DNA of 64,000 bases. Origin: JAPPHA01 sp963662705 (GTDB taxonomy: Bacteria > Pseudomonadota > Alphaproteobacteria > Rhodobacterales > Rhodobacteraceae). Of this stretch, positions 26,641-34,810 are shown piece after piece (within the stretch, counting starts at the first letter, position 1; each line of letters opens with the position of its first letter). The notes beneath the pieces were generated by a model, which searched no databases, was not told where the DNA came from, and saw only the letters and a program-made list of their open reading frames with translations. The position numbers were made by a program, and so were the translations under genes. The DNA lies in contig OY759767.1 of assembly GCA_963662705.2 (NCBI GenBank), forward strand, positions 2,728,001 to 2,792,000. Reading direction: 5' to 3'.

Positions 26641-27560
26641 CCCTGTCCGAACAGGTAGCATCCTATGTGGCCGGGAAGCAGGCGACGGGCTATTCCTTTG
26701 TTTGGCAGGCACGTTTCCTTGGCAGCTTTGCCGCCCACGCCGAAGCACAGGGCGACCAGTTCGTTCGGATCGCGACAGCCCTGGACTGGGCGTCACAGGC
26801 ATCGACGCCAAATCAGCGGATCATCAAGCTCAATTTGGTGCGCAACTTTGCCATGTATCTGCATGCCGAGGATCCGCGCCACGAAGTTCCTCACCGACAT
26901 GCCCTGGGTCGAAGATCCAAGCACCGGCCACCACCGCACATTCTGTCGACGGACCAGGTCAAGCTGATCATGAACGCGGCGCTGGAACTTCCTCCCACAG
27001 GCTCGATCACCCCGCATGTGATCCACACCATCATCGGCCTTCTCGCGGCGACAGGAATGCGACGATCGGAAGCAACCGGCCTGAGGCTCAGGGATCTGAC
27101 CAGGGATGGCATCGAGGTTCGCAATGCAAAGTTCGGAAAGTCACGACTGCTTCCCTTGCATCCGTCAGTGACGCGCGCGGTCGATGCCTGGCTCCGGATA
27201 CGTGGCCCCGGCAAACCGGACGATCCGCTCTTCATCATGCCATCGGGGCACGCCGTCAGTCCGGACTATCTGACCAAGATCTTTATCAGGCTGGTCCGCG
27301 GCCTGGGTCTGCGTGGCGAACCGGGCACACCCGGCCCCCACTTGCATGACTTGCGCCACTCCTTCGCGTCAAGGTCTCTTGAGAACGTCACGTCCGGCAA
27401 CCGGCGCGACATCAGCCGCCACATGTTGGCGCTGTCAACGTACATGGGGCACAGTGAGATAGCCAACACCTATTGGTATTTGGAGGCAACGCCAGTCCTG
27501 CTCAAGCAAATATCGGCTGCGACCGAAGCCTTGCATCTGCAGGGGAAAGACAATGACTGA
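26637..27560 (+). CDS. tyrosine recombinase 2 of RIT element
   Basis: 307-aa tyrosine recombinase. An N-terminal SAM-like domain (VASYVAGKQATGYSF) leads to the catalytic residues GMRRSEATGLRLRDL (Arg), HDLRHSFASRSL (HxxR) and YMGHSEIANTYWYLEATP (His, Tyr). Starts inside the stop of recombinase 1 and overlaps recombinase 3 by 8 nt, so the three are translationally coupled. Confidence 0.92.
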   Translation: MTLSEQVASYVAGKQATGYSFVWQARFLGSFAAHAEAQGDQFVRIATALDWASQASTPNQRIIKLNLVRNFAMYLHAEDPRHEVPHRHALGRRSKHRPPPHILSTDQVKLIMNAALELPPTGSITPHVIHTIIGLLAATGMRRSEATGLRLRDLTRDGIEVRNAKFGKSRLLPLHPSVTRAVDAWLRIRGPGKPDDPLFIMPSGHAVSPDYLTKIFIRLVRGLGLRGEPGTPGPHLHDLRHSFASRSLENVTSGNRRDISRHMLALSTYMGHSEIANTYWYLEATPVLLKQISAATEALHLQGKDND

Positions 27561-28560
27561 TCTTGCAAAACCGCTCACAACATACCTGCACCAATACCTG
27601 CCGCACGTGATCGGCACCAGCAAGCATACCATCAGGGCTTATACCTTGACCCTCGAATTGCTCCTGGTCTTCGCGGCCCGGCATCACGGCACCCGGCCCA
27701 GCAAGCTGACAGTCGCAAACCTCGATACCGGCACCCTGCTCGCCTTCCTCGAACACCTCGAAACTGCCCGAAACAATAGCGTCGCCACGCGCAATCTGCG
27801 GCTGGCCGCGATCAAGGCTTTCTTCCTCTACCTCGAGTTCGAATATCCGCAGTACGTCGACCATGCTGCCCAGGTCAGCGCCATCCCCTCCAAGAAGGCC
27901 GATCAGGTAACGCTCGACTATCTGACCTCCGACGAGGTCAACGCCATCCTGGATGCCCCGAACAGGGTAACCCGGACTGGAATACGCGATCACGCAATGC
28001 TGTATCTCGCCTACGACGCAGGACTGCGGATCTCGGAACTGGTCAACCTCCACCTTGCCAGTCTCAACCAGCCCGAACTCGACCAGGTCAGGGTCATGGG
28101 CAAGGGCCGTCGCTGCCGCGTTCTGCCGCTGTGGAAGGCCACCAGTGCAGCTCTGCACAACTGGATAGGCGTGCGTCCGGACGGACCCGACCAGCACCTG
28201 TTCCTCAGTTCCTCCAGGAAAGGCATGACTACACGGGGCTTCGCCAAGCGCGTTGAAGTTCACGTCGCCACGGCCGCGACGGTTGTTCCTTCCATCGCAA
28301 AAAAGACCGTGGCTCTCCATACGCTACGACACGCCTGCGCCTTTCGCATTCTCGAGGCGACCAACGACATTCGTCAGGTCAGCACCTGGCTCGGCCACGC
28401 GGACCAGAAAACCACCGAGATATACTTGCGGCTCGATCCGGCCGAGAAGCTCAAGATCCAGTCGAGACAGAAGCAACCCGAGATATCTGCAGGAAGTTTT
28501 GAAGGTGTGGAGGACGAGCTCCTGGCCGCGCTCGCGAAGATCAAGACGTCATCGTCGTAA
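27553..28560 (+). CDS. tyrosine recombinase 3 of RIT element
   Basis: 335-aa tyrosine recombinase. Core-binding domain (PHVIGTSKHTIRAYTLTLEL), then DAGLRISELVNLHLASL (Arg), LHTLRHACAFRILEA (HxxR) and WLGHADQKTTEIYLRLDP (His, Tyr). The catalytic set looks complete. It ends 40 nt before the right inverted repeat, so the trio fills the right part of the element. Confidence 0.92.
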   Translation: MTDLAKPLTTYLHQYLPHVIGTSKHTIRAYTLTLELLLVFAARHHGTRPSKLTVANLDTGTLLAFLEHLETARNNSVATRNLRLAAIKAFFLYLEFEYPQYVDHAAQVSAIPSKKADQVTLDYLTSDEVNAILDAPNRVTRTGIRDHAMLYLAYDAGLRISELVNLHLASLNQPELDQVRVMGKGRRCRVLPLWKATSAALHNWIGVRPDGPDQHLFLSSSRKGMTTRGFAKRVEVHVATAATVVPSIAKKTVALHTLRHACAFRILEATNDIRQVSTWLGHADQKTTEIYLRLDPAEKLKIQSRQKQPEISAGSFEGVEDELLAALAKIKTSSS

Positions 28561-28600
28561 CCTGATCCAGGCAGGGATTGTCAACTACCGACACCCAAAC

Positions 28601-28627
28601 GTTCCGATAGGAAAAACATTCCGATAA
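28601..28627 (-). repeat. RIT element right inverted repeat
   Basis: Reverse complement of 23760-23786. Followed by 26 nt that hold the stem 28634-28653 (CTATCAGA arms, AAGT loop). Confidence 0.85.
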
Positions 28628-28653
28628 GGTTCACTATCAGAAAGTTCTGATAG

Positions 28654-28659
28654 CTTATC
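28654..28659 (+). repeat. target-site duplication, right copy
   Basis: CTTATC, matching 23754-23759. Confidence 0.75.
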
Positions 28660-29054
28660 ATGTACGAAGCAAGCTGCAACGGAGTGCCGGGATCGGCCGA
28701 ACTCTTGTGCTCTGCGAGCAGGTACACAAAGGCCGGGCCGCCCGAGGCAAGCTCGACCCTGAACAGCATGTCGGACTGGCTGACGCGCAACGCCTCGTCC
28801 ACGTAGCTGCCGTCCAGCGCCACGGGCGGCGTTGCCGCCAGGAGCCCGACGATCCGCTCCGGCAGGTGATCGCGGATGAGCGCAGCGGCGCGCCCCGGAT
28901 CGGAGGCCAGCGCCCGGAACAGCCTGTCGTGGGGAGTGGTGGGGAGTGCCGGAAAAATTTGGGTCTTGCTTTTCCCCGCCGGTGTCTCACTTCGCCCTGC
29001 CTGCTCGGTCGGTCCGTCCCCTTCCCGCCTGTCGCTTTTCCCGCTTCTTGCCAT
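28654..29054 (-). pseudogene. Rpn-family nuclease, N-terminal part (split by RIT element)
   Basis: N-terminal half of the nuclease: HDRLFRALASDPGRAAALIR, LPERIVGLLAATPPVALDGS and the PD-(D/E)XK core SDMLFRVELASGG with LLAEHKSS (the ExK motif). The frame then reads PLQLASYMI and enters the element. I chose ATG 29054; upstream starts are possible. The first six bases (28654-28659, CTATC context) are the right copy of the target duplication. Joined with 23138-23759 it would give an Rpn protein of ordinary size, about 340 aa. Confidence 0.85.
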
Positions 29055-29756
29055 GGAACCGGCAATAACAGCGGGGCGTTGCTGCGTCCAGAGGACGCAG
29101 GATGCCTGGCGCAAACACGACAGGGGCCGGAAAAACCAGCGGTCGACAAAGGTGGAGACGAACCCGCGCAATCAATGACTGGACAGGGGGAGAGCAGTTA
29201 CGAAACAGCAACAACGCATCAGAAAGCATCATCGGCAAATTGCACCTGCGGGCGCGCTGCCAGTGCAACCGCCCCGGTGTCATCAATCTGATGGTCGGCG
29301 GTCAGGGAGGAATCAGCAGAACCAGAGATCACCGTCTGAAACATCCTGGGCCGCGGCACAATTCGCGAAATGATGTGGGATTCCCGGATATTCCTTGGCA
29401 GGAAGCCAATATGGTTCGTGGGAGCGACGCCGGGACTTCGCCAACGGACCTTGCGGCAATTGAAATTCAATTCGTGGCAAAATATCATCAAATTCTAAAT
29501 TGCCCACCATAGGAAACTCGCTGCTAGCTGGAGCATTTTCGGTCTGGCCGAACTCGCAATCGATTGGTTCCCGGTGCGTGGAGGGACAGGGATCCGGCAG
29601 CAGGTGCGATCAAGCGACCAGTCTGTTCGGAAAATTCTGAATCTCATTCCGAACCGGAAGAACGGCTCTGGCGGCGTTGTGTGACAGCGCCGTTGAGTCG
29701 CTTGGCATGAACCAATCGCAATCAAAGACAGACCGAGTCGACCAGAAGAATTGATC
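29055..29756. other. no recognisable gene
   Basis: About 700 nt between the divergent Rpn start and the sugar-binding-protein remnant. It should hold promoters for both directions; I see no conserved frame, operator or hairpin I can defend. Confidence 0.5.
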
Positions 29757-30691
29757 ATGACAATCCTAACCCGAAGAGGGTTCCCAAGGAATTCGTCTCT
29801 CGAAATGGCCGGCCTCGCCGCATTCGGTTTGACGCCGCAACAGAGGCGTTCGCTGCAAGGCAAATGCGATTCTGGATGGGACCGGGTGCCTCTGCCGGTG
29901 ATCCGCTCATTGAATTTGGGATGCGCGGCGCTGCGGAACACGGCTACGATGTCTTGTTCGACAATTTCTCGAATGAGGGCGATACAAAGTTCACGGCCGC
30001 CTATGGCGCCAATGACCTGCCAGACATGTTCGAAACCGATTATCCGTATATGGGTAGCTTCCTCGATATCGGGGCCCTCGATCCAATGGACGACATGTTG
30101 GCTGCGGTGAACTATCCGCTCGACAACGTGTTGCCGCATACCCTTGACCGATGCCGCTGGGACGGAAAACTCTATGCAGTTCCGCTTGGTTGGAACTCAT
30201 GGGTGCTGTTCTACAATCTCGACCACCTGGATGCTGAAGGGTTGCCGACTGACCGGGAACCCGAAAGACCCGAAGGATTCGTCGAATGGGCGAGAGTGAC
30301 GACCCTGCGCAACAGCGCGGGCGACATCATCCAATCCGGCATTTTGTGCCCGAGGTCCGGCATTTTTCCTAGCAACATCTGGGAAGCGCTGCTTTACCAG
30401 TACGGCGGTTCGATGGTGACCGATGATGGCACGGCCACGATTTTCAACAATGAGGCGGGCAGGAAAGCCGCCGAATTCGTGCTTGATTGCCTGTACGATT
30501 GGGAAATCACTGATCCGAATATTATCACCCAACTCTACGACTACCGGCTGCAAGGTCTGGGTACGACCTTTTTTTCCGGCACCTGGGCGGCGGGGAGTTC
30601 GATAAAGCAGAACTTGAACTTCCAGGCTCACCGTGCGAGGGGACTGCCAACAACTGTTGCCACCGTGGCGGGCCTAAATTTGGTGAACATC
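29757..30691 (+). pseudogene. sugar ABC substrate-binding protein, truncated and frameshifted
   Basis: From ATG 29757 with ribosome site AGAAGAA, the frame reads a twin-arginine-like signal (TRRGFPRNSSLEMAGLAAFG). One base is lost or gained near 29862, after which the mature part continues: FWMGPGASAGDPLIEFG, LYAVPLGWNSWVLFYNLDHL and SNIWEALLYQYGG are typical of extracellular sugar-binding proteins. The protein breaks off around FFSGTWAAGSSIKQN, missing roughly the last third, and the frame runs on into the PhyH gene. Confidence 0.8.
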
Positions 30692-31585
30692 ATGATCCCA
30701 TTCATCGAATCGAACGACGTTCTTGACGACCCGCCAAGACTTCGCAAACGGCTGCGCGACCACGGTTACCTGTTTATCAAGGGCATGCTGCCACGGGACG
30801 AGGTCAGCGACCTGCGGCGAAAGTTTCTCGAGTTCTGCTCAGAGGCCGGGTGGCTGCGCCCGGGTTCGGACTTAATGGACGGCTTGACTGACCACATGCC
30901 AATCATGGAAGGTGAGCCGGAATACGCTGCCGTCTACGCCAAAATTCAGTCGCAGGAGAGTTTTCACCGACTGAAATTCAATGAAGGCGTTATGTCGGTC
31001 ATGGCAGATATTTTCGAGGAACCGGTCGTTCCCCTGCCGCAGACGATCGGTCGTATCGCTTTCCCCCGGGACAACGCGCGCGGCACCCACCCGCACCAAG
31101 ACTGGATTTTCGTTCGCGGCTCAACCGAGACTCTCTCTCTCTGGGCCCCGCTGGGCGACGTGCCGCTGGAAGTTGGCGGACTGAAGATCCTGGCAGGCAG
31201 CCACAAGTGCGGATTCCTCGAGCCCCGGCCTTCTGAAGGTCCGGGCCACCGGGTCGTTGACACCGATCCGGATCTTGAATGGCACCAGTCCGCTTATCAG
31301 TGCGGGGATGTTTTGATATTCAAGATGCTCACCGTGCACGGTGCGGCCGAAAACCATACGCCGGACAAGTTACGGCTGTCGGTCGACTTTCGTTATGCCG
31401 GCACCAGCCATGTGATCTGCGATGAATGGCTGGAGCCCCACGGCAGCGGGCCGGACAAAGGGCCCTTCACTTGGGCAAATCTTCAGAGAGAGTGGCAGGA
31501 CAGTCCGATTGCCGATTACTGGGAATCCTGGGTGAATGTGAAAACGCGGCCTGGTCCGTTGTTCTGGGAAGGGCAGGAAGGCTGA
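30692..31585 (+). CDS. phytanoyl-CoA dioxygenase (PhyH) family protein
   Basis: Fe(II)/2-oxoglutarate oxygenase of the PhyH family, 297 aa from ATG 30692. It begins FIESNDVLDDPPRLRKRLRD, has GYLFIKGMLPRDEV, the iron ligands HPHQD and the distal histidine in TVHGAAENHTPDKLRLSVD, whose arginine should bind 2-oxoglutarate. The same frame is open without a stop from 29864, so it may also be made as a fusion with the truncated binding protein upstream. GGTGAAC before ATG 30692 gives only a weak ribosome site. Substrate unknown. Confidence 0.85.
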   Translation: MIPFIESNDVLDDPPRLRKRLRDHGYLFIKGMLPRDEVSDLRRKFLEFCSEAGWLRPGSDLMDGLTDHMPIMEGEPEYAAVYAKIQSQESFHRLKFNEGVMSVMADIFEEPVVPLPQTIGRIAFPRDNARGTHPHQDWIFVRGSTETLSLWAPLGDVPLEVGGLKILAGSHKCGFLEPRPSEGPGHRVVDTDPDLEWHQSAYQCGDVLIFKMLTVHGAAENHTPDKLRLSVDFRYAGTSHVICDEWLEPHGSGPDKGPFTWANLQREWQDSPIADYWESWVNVKTRPGPLFWEGQEG

Positions 31586-31850
31586 CAGCAGTGACGACAC
31601 GCTGTAGAGACGATCCGAGTTGAGTTTCCCGGGAGACCGGAGTTTGTATTCATGCGCGGCGAAACTGCAAAGGCGAGGGCTGCGAGTCGTTCACCGCAGC
31701 GCCCATGAGTTTGGGAAATTCAAACGATATGCCATGGTGAACGACACACCAATCACGCCTGACAGTCCGGCTCTGATGGTTCACTGACCAACCCCCAAAT
31801 CCCGCAGAATCACTCCAAACAAACTATCTGGGATGCACCCGACGCCGTAT
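31586..31850. other. no recognisable gene
   Basis: Intergenic sequence after the PhyH gene, without a convincing frame. It leads into an IS200/IS605-like hairpin and an IS end repeat. Confidence 0.5.
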
Positions 31851-31879
31851 ATCCCCGCCCTGAACGACGGGTTTTTCGG
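31851..31879 (-). other. IS200/IS605-type end hairpin, orphan
   Basis: On the minus strand: AACCCGTCGTTCAGGGCGGG, nearly the same as 3084-3108. No tnpA or tnpB lies nearby. Confidence 0.45.
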
Positions 31880-31950
31880 CGCATCGGATAAATTTATGAC
31901 ATTTCGGTCCGGAAGTGTACTGATCATGTCCTTGGGACAAGACCAACGGC

Positions 31951-31992
31951 CCGCCTGAATGTCATGGCATCATCAGATTTGGTAATTCAGGC
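31951..31992 (-). repeat. IS end repeat, copy 2
   Basis: Matches 10909-10950 in reverse orientation (CATCATCAGATTTGGTAATT core, one mismatch in this core). No transposase is attached here, so it is a solo terminus. Confidence 0.5.
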
Positions 31993-32103
31993 CAGCATTT
32001 CCAAGGTTGCGCGATGGGTCAGAACGCGCGTGCATGCAGTGAATTCCACTTGCCGGACTCTCTGTGTTTGCCTGTCAGCTGTCAGCTTCTTGACGCTTCC
32101 AAT

Positions 32104-32117
32104 TGGTATCGATAGCA
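32104..32117. promoter_or_regulatory. LacI/GntR-type operator before gluconolactonase
   Basis: TGGTATCGATAGCA, 28 nt before the gluconolactonase ATG. On the other strand it reads TGCTATCGATACCA, one base different from the site at 8854. The position fits repression of the gluconolactonase-6PGDH operon by the LacI protein at 5650. Confidence 0.65.
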
Positions 32118-32145
32118 ACTTCGCCTGAAAAGTCTGGAGCTCCCA

Positions 32146-33045
32146 ATGTCTTTCTTTGAGTCCCGTGATCCCGTTTTTGACGGTTACGTTCTGGGAAACG
32201 CCCCGCTCAAACAACTTGCCACCGGGTTCGACTGGGTCGAGGGACCAGTCTGGTTCGGAGATGCGGGCTGTCTGCTTTTCTCGGACATCCCGAACAATCG
32301 CATCTTGCGATGGACTCCTGGCAGCGGCATCACCACATATCGTCGGCCATCGAACTACAGCAATGGACACACTCGCGATGGCGAGGGCCGGCTGATCTCT
32401 TGCGAGCACGGCGCCAGGCGGGTGACACGAACCGAACATGACGGACAGGTCACCGTGATCGCGGACAAGTTCGATGGCAAGCGCCTCAACTCGCCCAACG
32501 ACGTGGTCGTGAAATCCGACGGTACGATCTGGTTCACGGACCCGCATTACGGGATCATGACCAATTATGAGGGCTATCAAGCGGAGCAGGAACTGCCGTG
32601 CAACATGTACCGGGTCGACCCGGTCACGGGTCAAATGGACGCGATGGTCACGGACGCCAACTGCCCCAACGGACTGGCGTTTTCACCTGATGAGTCGCGG
32701 CTCTACGTGGCCGATACCGGGCGCCTGTTCAGCGATGACCCGCGGCATATCCGGGCTTTCGACATCGGTTCCGATGGCAGCCTGGCCGGCGGCGGTGTAT
32801 TTCACGTGGTCGATCCGGGCTTCGCGGACGGATTGCGTGTCGATACCGACGGAAATCTCTGGTCTTCCGCTGCAGACGGCGTCCACTGCATATCCCCGAA
32901 CGGCGATCTACTGGGCAAGATCCTGGTGCCTGAACTGGTCTCGAATGTCTGTTTCGGCGGACGCGCCAAACACGAACTCTACGTTACCGCAACCACCTCG
33001 ATCTATCGCGTCTCCCTGAACCGGCAAGGGTCCCAGCACCCATGA
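32146..33045 (+). CDS. SMP-30/gluconolactonase family protein
   Basis: Beta-propeller lactonase, 299 aa, hydrolysing glucono- (or related aldono-) lactone to the acid. Motifs: FDWVEGPVWFGDAGCLLFSD with the metal-binding Glu, NGHTRDGEGRLISCEHG, RLNSPNDVVVKSDGTIWFTD (metal Asn) and FADGLRVDTDGNLWSS (metal Asp). No signal peptide is seen, so it acts in the cytoplasm. Its stop overlaps the ATG of 6PGDH (ATGA). The LacI-type operator just upstream links it to the gluconate cluster at 5.6-10.6 kb. Confidence 0.9.
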   Translation: MSFFESRDPVFDGYVLGNAPLKQLATGFDWVEGPVWFGDAGCLLFSDIPNNRILRWTPGSGITTYRRPSNYSNGHTRDGEGRLISCEHGARRVTRTEHDGQVTVIADKFDGKRLNSPNDVVVKSDGTIWFTDPHYGIMTNYEGYQAEQELPCNMYRVDPVTGQMDAMVTDANCPNGLAFSPDESRLYVADTGRLFSDDPRHIRAFDIGSDGSLAGGGVFHVVDPGFADGLRVDTDGNLWSSAADGVHCISPNGDLLGKILVPELVSNVCFGGRAKHELYVTATTSIYRVSLNRQGSQHP

Positions 33046-34454
33046 GCACATCGGAAATCGGATTGATCGGTCTCGGCACGATGGGGGCGATGCTGTCGCT
33101 CAACATTGCCGAAAAGGGATTTGCGATTTCGGTATTCAACCGCACCGTCGCGCGTGTCGACGGCTTCATGAAAGAAGCCGGGCCACTGGCGGCGCAGATT
33201 ACTCCGACTCGCGCGCTGGAAGAACTCGTCAACTCGATCGCCGCGCCGCGCGCAATCATCCTGATGGTGCCCGCGGGCGAGGCCGTGGACGCGCAGATTG
33301 CGGCCCTTCGCCCCCTGGTGAATCCGGACGATCTGATTATCGATGCGGGCAATGCGAACTTTCACGATACGAATCGCCGCGCCAGCGAGGCCGCCGCCGC
33401 CGGTGCGCCCTATCTCGGCATCGGGGTCTCGGGCGGCGAGGAAGGCGCGCGGCACGGACCCTCGATCATGGGCGGCGGCGACCGCGCGAATTGGGACCAG
33501 GTAGCGCATGTCTTCGACGCCATTTCCGCCAAGTACGAAGGCAAGCCCTGCGCAACCTACATGGGCCCCGGAGGCGCGGGGCATCTCGTCAAGACCGTGC
33601 ATAACGGAATCGAATATGCGGACATGCAGCTGATCGCCGAAGCCTATGGCGTGATGCGCGACGGAATGGGAATGACGGCTCCAGCATGCGGCGCGGTGTT
33701 CGAACGCTGGAACCGGGGGATCCTGAAGTCCTACCTCACCGAAATCTCCGCCGAGGTTTCGAACGCGACGGATCCGGCGACGGGATCGCCGGTGCTCGAC
33801 ATCATCCGGGACCGCGCCGGCCAAAAGGGCACGGGCCGCTGGACAGTGATCGAAAGCCAGCAGGCCGGCGCGCCGGTTCCCGTGATAGAGGCTGCCGTCG
33901 CCGCCCGTAACATGTCCGCCGAATTAACGATTCGACGCGTGGGACAAGAGTTGTTCGGCGCGGCATCGCGGATGCTGGACAGCGAAACGTTGACTCTCGG
34001 CGATCTTGAGGCGGCGCTGATCGCGGGGAAAATCATGTGTTACGCCCAGGGCTTCGCACTGCTGGCGCGCGTGGGAGCGTCCCATGGTTGGGAACTGCCA
34101 ATGTCCGCAATTGCCGAGACCTGGCGCGAAGGCTGCATCATCCGATCGGCGATGCTCAATGACATGTCCACTGCACTCGGCGAGGACCCAGGCCGCAACC
34201 TGATGTTCGCCCCCTATTTCGCCAACCTCTTGCGCAGCAACGAGGCCGCACTGCGCAAGGTCGCCGCGGTAGCAGTTGCCCATGGCCTTCCCGTTCCGGC
34301 AATGTCCGCAGCGCTCGGTTATTTCGACACAATGCGCACCGCGCGCACGACTGCAAACATGATCCAGGCCCAACGCGATTTTTTCGGGGCTCATTCATTC
34401 GAGCGGATCGATGCCAAGGGTGCCCATCACGGACCTTGGGGCACGAATCAATAG
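33042..34454 (+). CDS. gnd: 6-phosphogluconate dehydrogenase (decarboxylating)
   Basis: Converts 6-phosphogluconate to ribulose-5-phosphate with NADP and CO2 release. 470 aa, full length. N-terminal Rossmann motif GLIGLGTMGAML, NRT for NADP phosphate, the substrate loop DAGNANFHDTNRRA, VSGGEEGARHGPSIMGGG, catalytic GAGHLVKTVHNGIEYADMQL, and the C-terminal FDTMRTARTTANMIQAQRDF, HGPWG. With gluconokinase (8040) and gluconolactonase it forms a complete glucose-lactone to pentose-phosphate route. Confidence 0.96.
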   Translation: MSTSEIGLIGLGTMGAMLSLNIAEKGFAISVFNRTVARVDGFMKEAGPLAAQITPTRALEELVNSIAAPRAIILMVPAGEAVDAQIAALRPLVNPDDLIIDAGNANFHDTNRRASEAAAAGAPYLGIGVSGGEEGARHGPSIMGGGDRANWDQVAHVFDAISAKYEGKPCATYMGPGGAGHLVKTVHNGIEYADMQLIAEAYGVMRDGMGMTAPACGAVFERWNRGILKSYLTEISAEVSNATDPATGSPVLDIIRDRAGQKGTGRWTVIESQQAGAPVPVIEAAVAARNMSAELTIRRVGQELFGAASRMLDSETLTLGDLEAALIAGKIMCYAQGFALLARVGASHGWELPMSAIAETWREGCIIRSAMLNDMSTALGEDPGRNLMFAPYFANLLRSNEAALRKVAAVAVAHGLPVPAMSAALGYFDTMRTARTTANMIQAQRDFFGAHSFERIDAKGAHHGPWGTNQ

Positions 34455-34810
34455 CTGGCGGAACACGTTGGAAACGGTGCGGTTCGTCAGCTCGTCCAAT
34501 TTGACCGCGATTCCGGTGCGTTCTCCGTTCCGTTCACATTCTTCACACCGGATATTCTCCCGATGCAGGGTTGGGGCCATGATTCAAGCTGTTTTCCGGG
34601 AACGAAACCCGCGCAAGTCACTCGAATGAGCGCGTTTGGCTCCAGTCGCGAATCTGCCCGGAAGTTCCCGAGAATTCGAACTGTCTCATCGTGGACAGAG
34701 AGCCAGGCGCCAGAACGGAACGCGTCAGCCGCTGGCGTCAAACGGGGGATGCCTATGCGCCCCTTTTCGACCGTTGACGGCACATCCGGGGTCTAGATGC
34801 ATGGCATTTT
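34455..34810. other. no confirmed gene
   Basis: Gap between 6PGDH and the end of cobT. A 98-codon minus-strand frame (34487-34783, starting MPSTVEKGRIGIPRLTP) begins 28 nt after the cobT stop, but it has no family motif and no clear ribosome site. Confidence 0.4.

Larger units (their letters stand above)
23760..28653 (+). mobile_element. RIT-type element (three tandem tyrosine recombinases)
   Basis: About 4.9 kb, flanked by the 6-bp duplication CTTATC and by inverted repeats of 27 nt (23760-23786 and 28601-28627; core TATCGGAATGTTTTTCC). It carries three overlapping tyrosine recombinase genes, the hallmark of RIT (recombinase in trio) elements, plus a zinc-ribbon ORF not typical of the minimal trio. 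The right end has 26 extra nt beyond the repeat, containing the perfect stem CTATCAGA-AAGT-TCTGATAG that ends exactly at the duplication. Inserted in an Rpn nuclease gene in opposite orientation to it. Confidence 0.88.

Noticed and set aside
26369..27349. 326-aa plus-strand frame overlapping recombinases 1 and 2
   Set aside because: Out-of-frame shadow; the recombinase frames hold all catalytic residues.
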